From NCBI GenBank assembly GCA_021372865.1, contig JAJFTO010000014.1:1-64000 (forward strand): a DNA stretch of 64,000 bases. The letters are read 5' to 3'. The stretch comes from Porphyromonadaceae bacterium. Its GTDB lineage: Bacteria; Bacteroidota; Bacteroidia; Bacteroidales; Dysgonomonadaceae. Position 1 is the first letter of the stretch. Each line of letters opens with the position of its first letter. The notes under the pieces were generated by a model, which was given only the letters and a program-made list of their open reading frames with translations, ran no database searches and was not told where the DNA came from. Below, one piece after another: positions 17,999-26,902 of this stretch. A program made the translations under genes and the position numbers.

Positions 17999-19624
17999 TT
18001 ACTCATTCATTAAACGTGCAATCTCTACACCAGAAGAAATTACAGCTCCCACTCCCCGGGGATCATTGGGTTTGGTCCTTCGATTCAGATAAAAATTCAG
18101 GTCAGGTCCGATCGGCATACTCTCACAAATACCAGATACAACGCCTGTTTTGAGATCGATCATCTTTTCAATGGCGTTCCACCCCCGCAGGGCGTTCTTC
18201 CTGTATGACCGGTCGATCCACCCCTTCCTCACGGCACGGGCCATGGCCATGGTAAAAATAGCTGTACATGAGGTCTCTTCATACGATTCCGGCATATTCA
18301 ATACCTGATGCCACATGCCATTCAGATTCTGGTATGCTGCCAGGTTTTTAAGTTGTCGCTGATGGATGCCGAGTATCGTTTTGTATTGTGGATGTGACTC
18401 AGGCAGATGCAATAATGCTTCCGATACGGCCCATACCAGCCATCCGTTGGCGCGACCCCAAAACTGTCCCTGAGGTTCATTGCGCGTGACGTTCCATCCG
18501 TGATGATATAGTTTAGCTTCCTCATCATACAGATACCGATCGTAATGAATGATTTGGCTGGCTACCTCATCGTAGTATCGCTGTTCCCCGGTTAACCTGC
18601 CATAACGTAAGAGGAAGGGGGTACTCATAAAAAGATCATCAGCCCAGATTGTCCATTTGGGTTCGGGTCTTACAAAAGTCCCATCCGGCAATCGGGACTG
18701 AACATGCATGACGAAATTCTCCATTCGGGTCAATAACGGTTTCATTCCTTCCGGTGTAAATCCACGAAGATAAAACTCAACAAAAGGCAGCGCCGGTGCG
18801 CCGGAGTCGTCCAGCATAGCACAGCGGAACATGCGGTAGTTTTGCGTACGAAGAGAATTCTGCTGTTCATACTGCCGGCGAAAGAGCGGTTCATTCTCCA
18901 GCGTAAAAAGACAATAACGTTTGACAAACGATTCATATTTCGGATCCCCTGTTTGATCACCCAGAGAAAGTATGCCGAACATTGTTGTTCCGTTCGCATA
19001 ATGCCACTCCGTGTAGGCATGTTTCTGAAATGCAGCATGTTTTGGCACTTGTATCCTCATTTGTGTATACCGGGGTGATTCGTGCACCTCACCCAGTTTG
19101 TCGCAATAACTTTCTACTTCACATACAATCCCGTCGACAGCTACACCCGTTTCATCCAGCGCCCCAAATGAAATCTTCCCATTTCCGGTCACCTCGAAAT
19201 AATTTTTTTGTGCCTTTAATTCAATGGTTCTGTAATGTGGAAATTCATAGATACCATACGCAATTTCGTCGGGAAAGGCAGCACCTTTTTCTTCGACCTG
19301 AAAAACTTTTTCACCGTTGATAGACAGAGTACACGCTGTATCGGCCGTAAAGCCGAACCGGTACATCCCGCTTTCCCTTGTATCAATTGTACCGGATGCA
19401 CATACAACCCCTGTGCCCGGTGTAGTAGTAAAAGGTGTTGCATCCACAATGCAGGGAAATGCAAGGGGTTTCTGTTCTGCTGGTTCCAGATCGAATGAAG
19501 CGTCCGCCATGATACGGTCGGCGACTGCACTTGCGTATTTTATCGGAGTAACTGAATTGCTGTGGCAACCTGAGAATATAAAAAGTAAGACTACCGAAAA
19601 AAAAAGATTCAATTGCACGTTCAT
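17999..19624 (-). CDS. GH105 unsaturated uronyl hydrolase, lipoprotein
   Basis: 541 aa. Lipobox LLFIFSGC, an N-terminal beta-rich extension (~residues 30-190), then an alpha6/alpha6 barrel with the GH105 signatures TIWADDLFMSTPF (catalytic Asp region), GQFWGRANGW and MWHQVL. The family removes 4,5-unsaturated galacturonate or glucuronate left by polysaccharide lyases. The ATG at 19624 is preceded by CGGAGAGA, a good Shine-Dalgarno; the ATG at 19687 overlaps the upstream stop as ATGA and would add 21 residues including an Arg before the hydrophobic stretch, so it stays possible. The N-terminal extension is longer than in plain GH105 enzymes. Confidence 0.85.
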   Translation of the reverse strand: MNVQLNLFFSVVLLFIFSGCHSNSVTPIKYASAVADRIMADASFDLEPAEQKPLAFPCIVDATPFTTTPGTGVVCASGTIDTRESGMYRFGFTADTACTLSINGEKVFQVEEKGAAFPDEIAYGIYEFPHYRTIELKAQKNYFEVTGNGKISFGALDETGVAVDGIVCEVESYCDKLGEVHESPRYTQMRIQVPKHAAFQKHAYTEWHYANGTTMFGILSLGDQTGDPKYESFVKRYCLFTLENEPLFRRQYEQQNSLRTQNYRMFRCAMLDDSGAPALPFVEFYLRGFTPEGMKPLLTRMENFVMHVQSRLPDGTFVRPEPKWTIWADDLFMSTPFLLRYGRLTGEQRYYDEVASQIIHYDRYLYDEEAKLYHHGWNVTRNEPQGQFWGRANGWLVWAVSEALLHLPESHPQYKTILGIHQRQLKNLAAYQNLNGMWHQVLNMPESYEETSCTAIFTMAMARAVRKGWIDRSYRKNALRGWNAIEKMIDLKTGVVSGICESMPIGPDLNFYLNRRTKPNDPRGVGAVISSGVEIARLMNE

Positions 19625-19683
19625 TCTCTCCGAATTATATCCAGTTAAACTAAGCAAGTACTGTGAAAAAACACCAATTGGGT

Positions 19684-22600
19684 TCATCTTTTTTTCTGAT
19701 TTGTCTCTTTGTGAATCAATTCGCCTCGCTTCGAAAAAGTCAACCAGTGTCGGGTATCACTGTTGAACATACTTATCTCGTAAAGGGTACCGCTTTCATT
19801 TTCGGTCTTCGTAATCCGCGATTCGTCGATAGGAACTACGCCAATCGCCTGAACAATTGCCCTTTGTATGTTTGCCGGTAGTTCTGAATAATTCAGTGCT
19901 TCCGATTTTTGCAGTGAAACAATTTTTCCAGACGTGTCCATGGCTGTATGGAAAATTTCCGAGCGTGTGGGGCTCTCATAGATGGTAGACTGGATGTTGT
20001 AAGCCTGCACCTTTTCATCAAAAGTCAGCTTATCCAGCAATCCGTTTCCTACGATTGAAATGATCTTCTTTTCCAAATTATCCGACAGGTCTACTCCCAG
20101 AAAATGATGGATAACCGACTGGTCTCCTTCTTTTCGGGTACGGCTTCCGCCAAACCCCATCATCCCTTCCAGGTCCTTTGTCAGCCTTGAGGCAACCATG
20201 ATGCGACGGGTTACGCCTTCGATGTTTTTGTCGTTATCCAGCAAGAGCGTGGGTTCGAGGAAATAAACTCCTTTTTCTTTCGGAATTGTCAGGGTTACTT
20301 TTTGTTTTACCGACTGATAACCATTCACGGAGACGGAATATTCAACCTTGCTGATGATCTCACCTGACGAGTTTTTGACCGTCACCGATAGTCTCCCCTT
20401 CTGGGTTCCGGGAAAGTCGTTCCAGATACTAACCATTTGAACATTGGAAGTACCAGGTCTGTATATCTTTTTGTCTTTATACCATTCGCGCGCCTGAAGC
20501 ATGTCGATGGATAAGCCGACAGGTTCATTTATTTTTTTTAGTACCAAAAGGTTGGGTTGCGGCTCCAGTCCCTCTTCAATATCGCCAAGAAAAAAATTCT
20601 GCCCGTTAACCCATCCGCTGAGTAAGGCAAAAGGCGCCCAAGCCTGGATACGGGACGAATGGAAAAAAGTTCCCAAGTCGGCATGCAGATCGGCCAGTAG
20701 TTGCCCGATAAGATCTTTGTCGTAATAAAATACTCCCCATCCGCTGGCTGTGCGGCTTGTCTTGAAGTTCTCTCTCGGTTCAAGAAGTCCGGACTCATTT
20801 GTCCACAGCCTGCACGATTCCAGAATAGTCATCGGCTTCGTGTCGGGAACAGGATATTGCGGGTCAGTAACAATGTTTTCAGAATATTGATAAATATGTT
20901 TCGCAATAAAATCATCTTCACCCCATAAGCGGGTAGGATCATACGCCCTGAGCTCCTGTTTCAATTTTTCGAGACGGACATTTCCCTCGTTTTCCTGATC
21001 CCAGACCACAATTGAAGGATGATTCACATTTTGTCGGATCCAACGCTTAAACTCCGTCTCAGCCTCTTCCAAATCCTTACCCTCAGGTTCATCGTCATGC
21101 ATATAGCGCCATTCATCCTGAAGCATGATTCCTTCCTGGTCGGCTATTTCATACCACTTGCTATATCCGTGACCGAGGTGGATGCGTAAATAATTAAAGT
21201 TGTAATCCTGAACAGCGGCTCTAAGGAACTTTCGTATCTGATTCTCATCAAACATAAAATCTGCCCAGCGTGTCAGAGCTCGCACAAAGGCGATATTTTC
21301 CGCTCTGAAAATTATTTTTTGCCCGTTTAGAAGCACATCTTTTCCGCTCGTCTTAATACTTCGGTAGCCAAACATTTCATCTTTTTCGGCCAATATCTTT
21401 CCGTTGTTGTCGGTTACTTTTACATTCAACCGGTAACATTTGGGATTCCCTTCCTTTCCCGGTGACCAGAAAGTCAGCATGGTTGCCGGAATTTCGATTG
21501 AAGTGGTTTCCATGCTGTTTTGATTTATTTTTATGGATGTTTCTCTGCCGGTTAGTTTGTCATATCTGTCAAACACCGATGCAGTGATTGTTAAGTATGA
21601 TGCTGAATCTGCCTTACTTTTCACTTCTACGTCGCAAACAATGATTCCTTTTTCGGTATCGGGCAATATTTTCACATGACTGACAGCAACAGATTGTTCC
21701 AAATCAATCCAAACATCATCCCAAATGCCCGGTGCACGGGTATTTCTCCACCATTCCGACGAGTTTTCCTTCGAAGGCGAAGAGGAGGTGTTCCAACTTC
21801 CGACACGAATAACAAGTTCATTCTCGCCTTTTGTCTTTAATGCACGAGAGATGTCAAATTCTGCATGTGAATAAGTAGAATGATGATCATATCCAATTTC
21901 AATCCCATTTAACCACACCGCCGCATTGTATTTTGCCCTGACATGAAGTATCGCCCCGGGATAGTCCGGTTCATTCAACACAAAATGAGTACGGTACCAA
22001 ACATAATCATACGGAATTTCCCTACTGTCAATACCATCCAGATCATCTTGCGGCAAAGGCTTTGTCATGGTGATAATCCCCGGCACCTGCACTTTGGATT
22101 TGTATTCGCGAGGCATCTCATCACCCATGGAGATATCCCAGACACCATTCAGCGAGACTTTTTTATTTGGTATTCCAAATTCCACCTGCTGGCCGTTTAT
22201 AACAACGTTATTCAGTTCCACCTTCTCTGCGTTTCGGATCCGCACAGGCTGCCCCGCTTCCTTAACCCTCATATTTCGAATGGTTACCTGCTGAATGGCT
22301 TTTCTCTCAAAACCCGAAATGTCTGCGCCAAACTCTTTGGCATAATTGCATGATATATTTTCAAAAAGGAAATCATTAAACCGGGTAGGATAGTTTTCCT
22401 GGCTTTCCGATTTATAATCAGGGTCAAATTTGACAACAACCGATACGGAATCGACCGTTATATTGCGTACCCTGACATTTTCAATAAATCCTCCCCTGTC
22501 GAGATTCGACTTGAAATAGAGGGCGTTCCCCGCTTTCGGTACGGTCACATTCTCTACAAATATGTTCCGAACCCCACCCGACATTTCACTGCCGATACAA

Positions 22601-23520
22601 ATTCCGTTCGTAGCGGATTCGAAAACGGAGTTGCGGATAATGACGTTCTCCGTGGGACGGCCCACGCGCCAGGCATCATTGTCTCTTCCGGCCTTAATGG
22701 CAATGCCATCGTCCTTGGAAATAAAGTGACAATCTTCAATCAGTATGTTGCTGGACGACTCCGGGTCGCACCCGTCGCTGTTGAGAGTCCGGCTGTTCAC
22801 AAAGACCCTCCTGACCGTAACGTTATTGCAATACACAGGATGTATAAGCCAAAAAGGTGAGTTGGTAAGAGAAATATCTTCTATCAGAATGTTGGTACAA
22901 CTGAACAGTTCGATGAACGCCGGGCGAAGATAATACCCCTCTCCAAACATGCGTTGTTGCACCGGCACTCCGGTTTTGCCCATCTCCCGGAGCATTTTTT
23001 GCGCTTTACTCTGTCTGGGTTTCCAGTTGGCTATTTCGGCTGCGCCATTTCCATCCAGTTTTCCCTTGCCGGTAATTGCAATGTTGATGGCGTTATAGGC
23101 ATAAATAAGTGGTGAATAGTTGTATAGTTCAGTCCCTTCCCAGCGTGTCAGTACCAATGGAAGATAATCTTCACTGCGGCTACTGAAAATAATTTCGCAT
23201 CCTTCTTCAAAATGAAGGTTCACATTGCTTTTCATGAATATGGAACCTCCCACGTAATATTTGCCGGAAGGCACGATCACTTTGCCCCCTCCGTTTTCGC
23301 TACATTTTGCTATGGCTGCATTTATTGCGGGGCGACTATCAAATCCCTCTTCATTTTTTGCGCCAAAATCGGTAACAAAATAATTTTCATTGGGAAAAAT
23401 TGGTGGAACAATGTTTTTTTCAATTTCTTTCATTCTCCCCCAATCATCCCCCGGGAACAGTGAAACACTGACAAAAAGGGTTAAAAGCAATAATATGTAT
23501 CTTGAATATTTTCTCATCAT
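19684..23520 (-). CDS. GH28-GH2 fusion glycosidase with PepSY-like tail
   Basis: 1278 aa, exported (signal YILLLLTLFVSVSLF). Residues ~30-450 are a GH28 polygalacturonase-type beta-helix with NSDGCDPESS (~247) and KDDGIAIKAG (~268). The usual GHG motif is replaced by ATN in SATNGICIGSEMSGG (~300), and the RIK motif reads ALYFKSN. Residues ~453-1080 are a GH2-type beta-galactosidase/glucuronidase: sugar-binding domain (VWYRTHF, AAVWLNGIEIG), then a barrel with VVWDQENEGN (~838), the likely acid/base Glu. Residues ~1150-1278 resemble a PepSY-like domain (ELPANIQRAI, GTLYEISMFN, WLTFSKRGELI). The ATG at 23520 overlaps the sulfatase stop as ATGA. It probably removes two neighbouring sugars from one glycan. 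Confidence 0.85.
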   Translation of the reverse strand: MMRKYSRYILLLLTLFVSVSLFPGDDWGRMKEIEKNIVPPIFPNENYFVTDFGAKNEEGFDSRPAINAAIAKCSENGGGKVIVPSGKYYVGGSIFMKSNVNLHFEEGCEIIFSSRSEDYLPLVLTRWEGTELYNYSPLIYAYNAINIAITGKGKLDGNGAAEIANWKPRQSKAQKMLREMGKTGVPVQQRMFGEGYYLRPAFIELFSCTNILIEDISLTNSPFWLIHPVYCNNVTVRRVFVNSRTLNSDGCDPESSSNILIEDCHFISKDDGIAIKAGRDNDAWRVGRPTENVIIRNSVFESATNGICIGSEMSGGVRNIFVENVTVPKAGNALYFKSNLDRGGFIENVRVRNITVDSVSVVVKFDPDYKSESQENYPTRFNDFLFENISCNYAKEFGADISGFERKAIQQVTIRNMRVKEAGQPVRIRNAEKVELNNVVINGQQVEFGIPNKKVSLNGVWDISMGDEMPREYKSKVQVPGIITMTKPLPQDDLDGIDSREIPYDYVWYRTHFVLNEPDYPGAILHVRAKYNAAVWLNGIEIGYDHHSTYSHAEFDISRALKTKGENELVIRVGSWNTSSSPSKENSSEWWRNTRAPGIWDDVWIDLEQSVAVSHVKILPDTEKGIIVCDVEVKSKADSASYLTITASVFDRYDKLTGRETSIKINQNSMETTSIEIPATMLTFWSPGKEGNPKCYRLNVKVTDNNGKILAEKDEMFGYRSIKTSGKDVLLNGQKIIFRAENIAFVRALTRWADFMFDENQIRKFLRAAVQDYNFNYLRIHLGHGYSKWYEIADQEGIMLQDEWRYMHDDEPEGKDLEEAETEFKRWIRQNVNHPSIVVWDQENEGNVRLEKLKQELRAYDPTRLWGEDDFIAKHIYQYSENIVTDPQYPVPDTKPMTILESCRLWTNESGLLEPRENFKTSRTASGWGVFYYDKDLIGQLLADLHADLGTFFHSSRIQAWAPFALLSGWVNGQNFFLGDIEEGLEPQPNLLVLKKINEPVGLSIDMLQAREWYKDKKIYRPGTSNVQMVSIWNDFPGTQKGRLSVTVKNSSGEIISKVEYSVSVNGYQSVKQKVTLTIPKEKGVYFLEPTLLLDNDKNIEGVTRRIMVASRLTKDLEGMMGFGGSRTRKEGDQSVIHHFLGVDLSDNLEKKIISIVGNGLLDKLTFDEKVQAYNIQSTIYESPTRSEIFHTAMDTSGKIVSLQKSEALNYSELPANIQRAIVQAIGVVPIDESRITKTENESGTLYEISMFNSDTRHWLTFSKRGELIHKETNQKKR

Positions 23521-25094
23521 TTCGCCTCTTTCCCTACTATTGATATCCGCTTCTTCCATTCATTGAACATTTTGTCCATCCGCTGCACAATCCCGGGATT
23601 CTTTGATGCCAGATCATCAGTCTCGGATGGATCCTGATTCATATCAAATAGCGACCAGGGATTATTCAATCCTTGTTTTACCAGTTTCCATTTGCCATCC
23701 CTGACAGCTTGTCCATGTTGCCACTCCCAGAACAAGGGCTTTTTGCGTTCTGGTTTTTGATTATAGACAATCGGCATCAACGATTCCCCTTCATAAGGCA
23801 AAACTTTTTTATCATTAAAACTTGTGGGATAAGGTACTTTTGTTAAATCGACAAATGTAGCCATGATGTCAATAAAATGGCCTACAAAATCTGAATTACG
23901 GCCGGGCTTCTTCAATCCATTCTTCCACGATATGATCATTGGTGAAGCAATTCCCCCTTCGTAACTGTAGTTTTTATAATACCTGAACGGGGTATTGCAT
24001 ACATTGGCCCAGTTCTTGCCCAGCGAGGTCCAGCGGGTCATACTTCCTATCTCACCATAGCTTTTGTTCAGTTCAACCACCTCGGCCGAAGCACCGTTGT
24101 CTGAGATAAAAACAATCAGGGTATTATCGTACTTTCCTTGTTCTTTTAGTTTGTTGAAAATGCTTCCGATATTTTGATCGAGTCGGTCAATCATCGCAGC
24201 ATAAACCTCCATTTTGCGCTCTTCATCGGCTTTTTCCGCTAGCGTGAGCGTATTCCAACCGTCGTATGTTGCTTCAGACAATTTATACCGATCATCAATA
24301 ATTCCAAGTTTTTTCTGTTTTTCGTATCTTGCTTTCCGAATCGATTCATATCCTTTTGCATATTTGTCTTTGTATTTTGCAATGTCTTCGGGCCAAGCCA
24401 TAAGTGGATCGTGGGGTGCCGTATATGCCATATAAAGGAAAAAAGGACGTTCATCGTCACGATACTGATCCAACCAGTTCAGCGCATATTTAGTAAAATA
24501 ATCGGTCGTATAAAAATCAGATTCTGCGGGAGTATAAGGGGTATACTCTTTGTCTTCGATACACCAAATACGATCCTGTTTTTTTTGAGCGGGTACTCCC
24601 TCTCCGGACCTTTGATTGCCTGGGTTAAAATGATTGCATGCTCCGTCCTTCAGTCCATAATAATGGTCGAATCCCCGGGTCCGTGGATTTTCCACCCCGT
24701 GGTGTTTCCCCGACCACAAAGTAATATAGCCACTGCTTTTAAGATATTCACCCAGTGTGATACTATTTTGAAGCGGTTGCCTGAATCCCTTATCATATCC
24801 ATTCTGTTGCGCATAGAGTCCGGTCAGAAGACTTGCCCGGGATGGAAAGCTTTTTGATGTATTGTAATATTGGGTGAATCTCACACCACTGTTGGCGAGG
24901 GCATCCAAATTGGGAGTCCGTACTTCACTTCCGTAAGGACCAATGTCGGACCAGCCCAAATCGTCTGCACAAATTAATAAGATATTCGGCAAAGGATGCT
25001 TGTTCTCTCTTTTGTCTTTATCCGAGGCATGGCATAAGGATGAAACCATGCATGCAGAGATAGTCAGTGTGTTTAGACGATGTATGTTTATCAT
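23517..25094 (-). CDS. sulfatase, Ser-type (arylsulfatase family)
   Basis: 525 aa. Signal peptide, then the metal-binding start NILLICADDLGWSDIG, and the formylglycine motif SFPSRASLLTG, where the modified residue is Ser (C/S-x-P-S-R). FISDNGASAE supplies the later metal-binding Asp-Asn. It would need an anaerobic sulfatase-maturing radical SAM enzyme, none of which is in the window. Family S1; subfamily and bond not identified. It starts 26 nt after the other sulfatase gene and its stop overlaps the GH28-GH2 start, so it sits inside the operon. Confidence 0.9.
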   Translation of the reverse strand: MINIHRLNTLTISACMVSSLCHASDKDKRENKHPLPNILLICADDLGWSDIGPYGSEVRTPNLDALANSGVRFTQYYNTSKSFPSRASLLTGLYAQQNGYDKGFRQPLQNSITLGEYLKSSGYITLWSGKHHGVENPRTRGFDHYYGLKDGACNHFNPGNQRSGEGVPAQKKQDRIWCIEDKEYTPYTPAESDFYTTDYFTKYALNWLDQYRDDERPFFLYMAYTAPHDPLMAWPEDIAKYKDKYAKGYESIRKARYEKQKKLGIIDDRYKLSEATYDGWNTLTLAEKADEERKMEVYAAMIDRLDQNIGSIFNKLKEQGKYDNTLIVFISDNGASAEVVELNKSYGEIGSMTRWTSLGKNWANVCNTPFRYYKNYSYEGGIASPMIISWKNGLKKPGRNSDFVGHFIDIMATFVDLTKVPYPTSFNDKKVLPYEGESLMPIVYNQKPERKKPLFWEWQHGQAVRDGKWKLVKQGLNNPWSLFDMNQDPSETDDLASKNPGIVQRMDKMFNEWKKRISIVGKEAK

Positions 25095-25120
25095 TCCTGA
25101 TTTTTTTATGAACTGTTTTT

Positions 25121-26635
25121 TTACTCTGTAACAGGAAAGTTCCTCATCTTACCCTCCAAACGGGGATAGGTTTCCCATATTTCCGGATTTTCCCCGAGAC
25201 GGGGATCCTGGGTAGCTATAAGTTTATTCGTTAATAGGTTTTTCATTTCCATAATGACATCCGTATAGGAACTATTTTCTATCAGATCAGCCATACAGTC
25301 GGGGTCGTTTTTCAAATCAAACAATTCATATTCGTGACGTTTGTCCACGGCTGCCCGAAAAAAAGAAGCCACTTCTTTTTCATTCTGATGATTCACGAGG
25401 AACTCTTTTGACGGCGATGCATCAATATCAAAATATCCATTGTCCGGTTTCCGAATCTCACTATTTCCTATGAGTTCCTGTGGATCTCCTGCCGGCCATC
25501 TTTCCGGATGGAAGTTTCGGATCAATAAATAATTCTTCCACCGTATGCACCTTACCGGATAGCCTTCATTATTGTATCGCGCAAAAGAATGTCGTTCCCT
25601 TCCGGCAAAAATGGTATTTTCATAATTTTTTGTACCGGAAGTCAACAGAGGCATCAAACTTTTACCGCTATACGGCACATCCGATTTCAAATTGGCCGCT
25701 TCAATGATCGTGGGAGCAAAATCAACGGTACTGACCAGCGTTTCGATTATCCGGGATTGTTTGATTTTGTTTTGCCAGCAAATGGCGAGCGGCACGTGAA
25801 TACCTGCATCGTAACAATTTGCTTTTGCCCGGGGAAAAGCCATACCGTTGTCAGCCGTGACAATGATGATCGTATTCTCAAATTCACCAATCCGTTTCAG
25901 CTCTTCAATACATTGTTGCAACTGACTGTCGAACCATTCGATCTCCACAGCATAGTCGAGCAAATCACTTTTAATTGAGTCGTTTTCAGGTAGGAATCCG
26001 ACCATCTTGGCTTTTTCAAGAACATATCCTTCTGCCTTCCAGGACTCTTTCTCAAAGGGGCGATGTGGTTCATGTGCGCCCAGCCAGAAATAAAATGGTT
26101 GTTTCTTTTTACGTTTTCCAAGAAACTTCCTGAAATTGGCTGCATAATCAATTTTAGAAATTCCATCATAGGGGGGAGTCAGTTTTTCATCGTTGTATTC
26201 ATGCCCTGCCGGGTTGTACGGTCTTCCCGATACTTTCCAATTTCCCGGCCCCCACCCTTTGCCAGTATAACCTATTTGATATCCGTTCTTCTGTAAAATA
26301 TCCGGGAAACAGACATAACTTGCAGGAAAAGAACTTGCGTGTGTTCCTGCATTCTCTAACTGCCAGGGATATAGTCCGGTCAGTATACTCGCCCGTGACG
26401 GACTGCTGCCGGGGGAGGTCACGTAAGCATTGGTAAAAAGTGCTCCCTGGCTTGCAACAAAATCGAAGCCGGGTGTGGAAATCATTGTATTCCCATAGGC
26501 CGATGCATGTGGAAAAGATTGATCATCAGCAATCACAAATAAAATATTGGGTTTAGCTTCTACTTTCCCTTTACATCCTGTAAAGGGGATTAAAGGGATA
26601 AAGATGACTGTATATCTTATGTCTGCTTTCATCAT
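25121..26635 (-). CDS. sulfatase, Ser-type lipoprotein (N-sulfoglucosamine sulfohydrolase-like)
   Basis: 504 aa. Lipobox IPFTGC, then NILFVIADDQSFPHASAYG and the maturation motif SSPSRASILTG (Ser form), FWLGAHEPHRPFE and VTADNGMAFPRAK. The ADDQSFPHASAYG and APHEPHRP-like segments resemble the sulfamidase/heparan N-sulfatase branch (S1_8), but family branch does not prove substrate. It is the first gene of the minus-strand operon, facing the regulator. It differs clearly from the adjacent sulfatase, so the two probably act on different sulfate positions. Confidence 0.88.
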   Translation of the reverse strand: MMKADIRYTVIFIPLIPFTGCKGKVEAKPNILFVIADDQSFPHASAYGNTMISTPGFDFVASQGALFTNAYVTSPGSSPSRASILTGLYPWQLENAGTHASSFPASYVCFPDILQKNGYQIGYTGKGWGPGNWKVSGRPYNPAGHEYNDEKLTPPYDGISKIDYAANFRKFLGKRKKKQPFYFWLGAHEPHRPFEKESWKAEGYVLEKAKMVGFLPENDSIKSDLLDYAVEIEWFDSQLQQCIEELKRIGEFENTIIIVTADNGMAFPRAKANCYDAGIHVPLAICWQNKIKQSRIIETLVSTVDFAPTIIEAANLKSDVPYSGKSLMPLLTSGTKNYENTIFAGRERHSFARYNNEGYPVRCIRWKNYLLIRNFHPERWPAGDPQELIGNSEIRKPDNGYFDIDASPSKEFLVNHQNEKEVASFFRAAVDKRHEYELFDLKNDPDCMADLIENSSYTDVIMEMKNLLTNKLIATQDPRLGENPEIWETYPRLEGKMRNFPVTE

Positions 26636-26678
26636 GGAATTACATTTTTTATTCTATAATCTGACCAAATCTTATTTT

Positions 26679-26686
26679 CAAAAATA
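26679..26686 (-). promoter_or_regulatory. -7 element for the carbohydrate operon
   Basis: TATTTTTG on the minus strand fits TAnnTTTG, 44 nt before the first sulfatase ATG. No good -33, as expected if a regulator is needed. Confidence 0.35.
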
Positions 26687-26728
26687 TATAAATTTATGCT
26701 AATATATATTCTCCAAATGATGCAAATG

Positions 26729-26759
26729 TTGTAGACAAATAATGAAATATTTTCTACAA
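26729..26759. promoter_or_regulatory. inverted repeat between operon and regulator (candidate operator)
   Basis: Perfect 7-bp arms TTGTAGA (26729-26735) and TCTACAA (26753-26759) with a 17-bp spacer, followed at once by a related GTGTACAA (26761-26768). It lies ~45 bp upstream of the operon -7 element, where an activator would sit. The regulator's C-terminal AraC-type domain is the natural candidate to bind it. Confidence 0.4.
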
Positions 26760-26872
26760 AGTGTACAAATCGTGAATTTATGTTGAAATTTCATTCATGC
26801 CGTTCCTTGTCTTTTTTTGAAATTTATATAAAGGAAAAATTGACAAAAAATGATATTTGGTTGAAAAAAACT

Positions 26873-26880
26873 TATATTTG
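26873..26880 (+). promoter_or_regulatory. -7 element for the hybrid regulator gene
   Basis: TATATTTG fits TAnnTTTG exactly, 23 nt before the ATG at 26903. The upstream 30 bp are very A/T-rich without a clear TTTG at 19-20 nt. Confidence 0.45.
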
Positions 26881-26902
26881 TAATGTAAATAATTTGAAAT
26901 GA

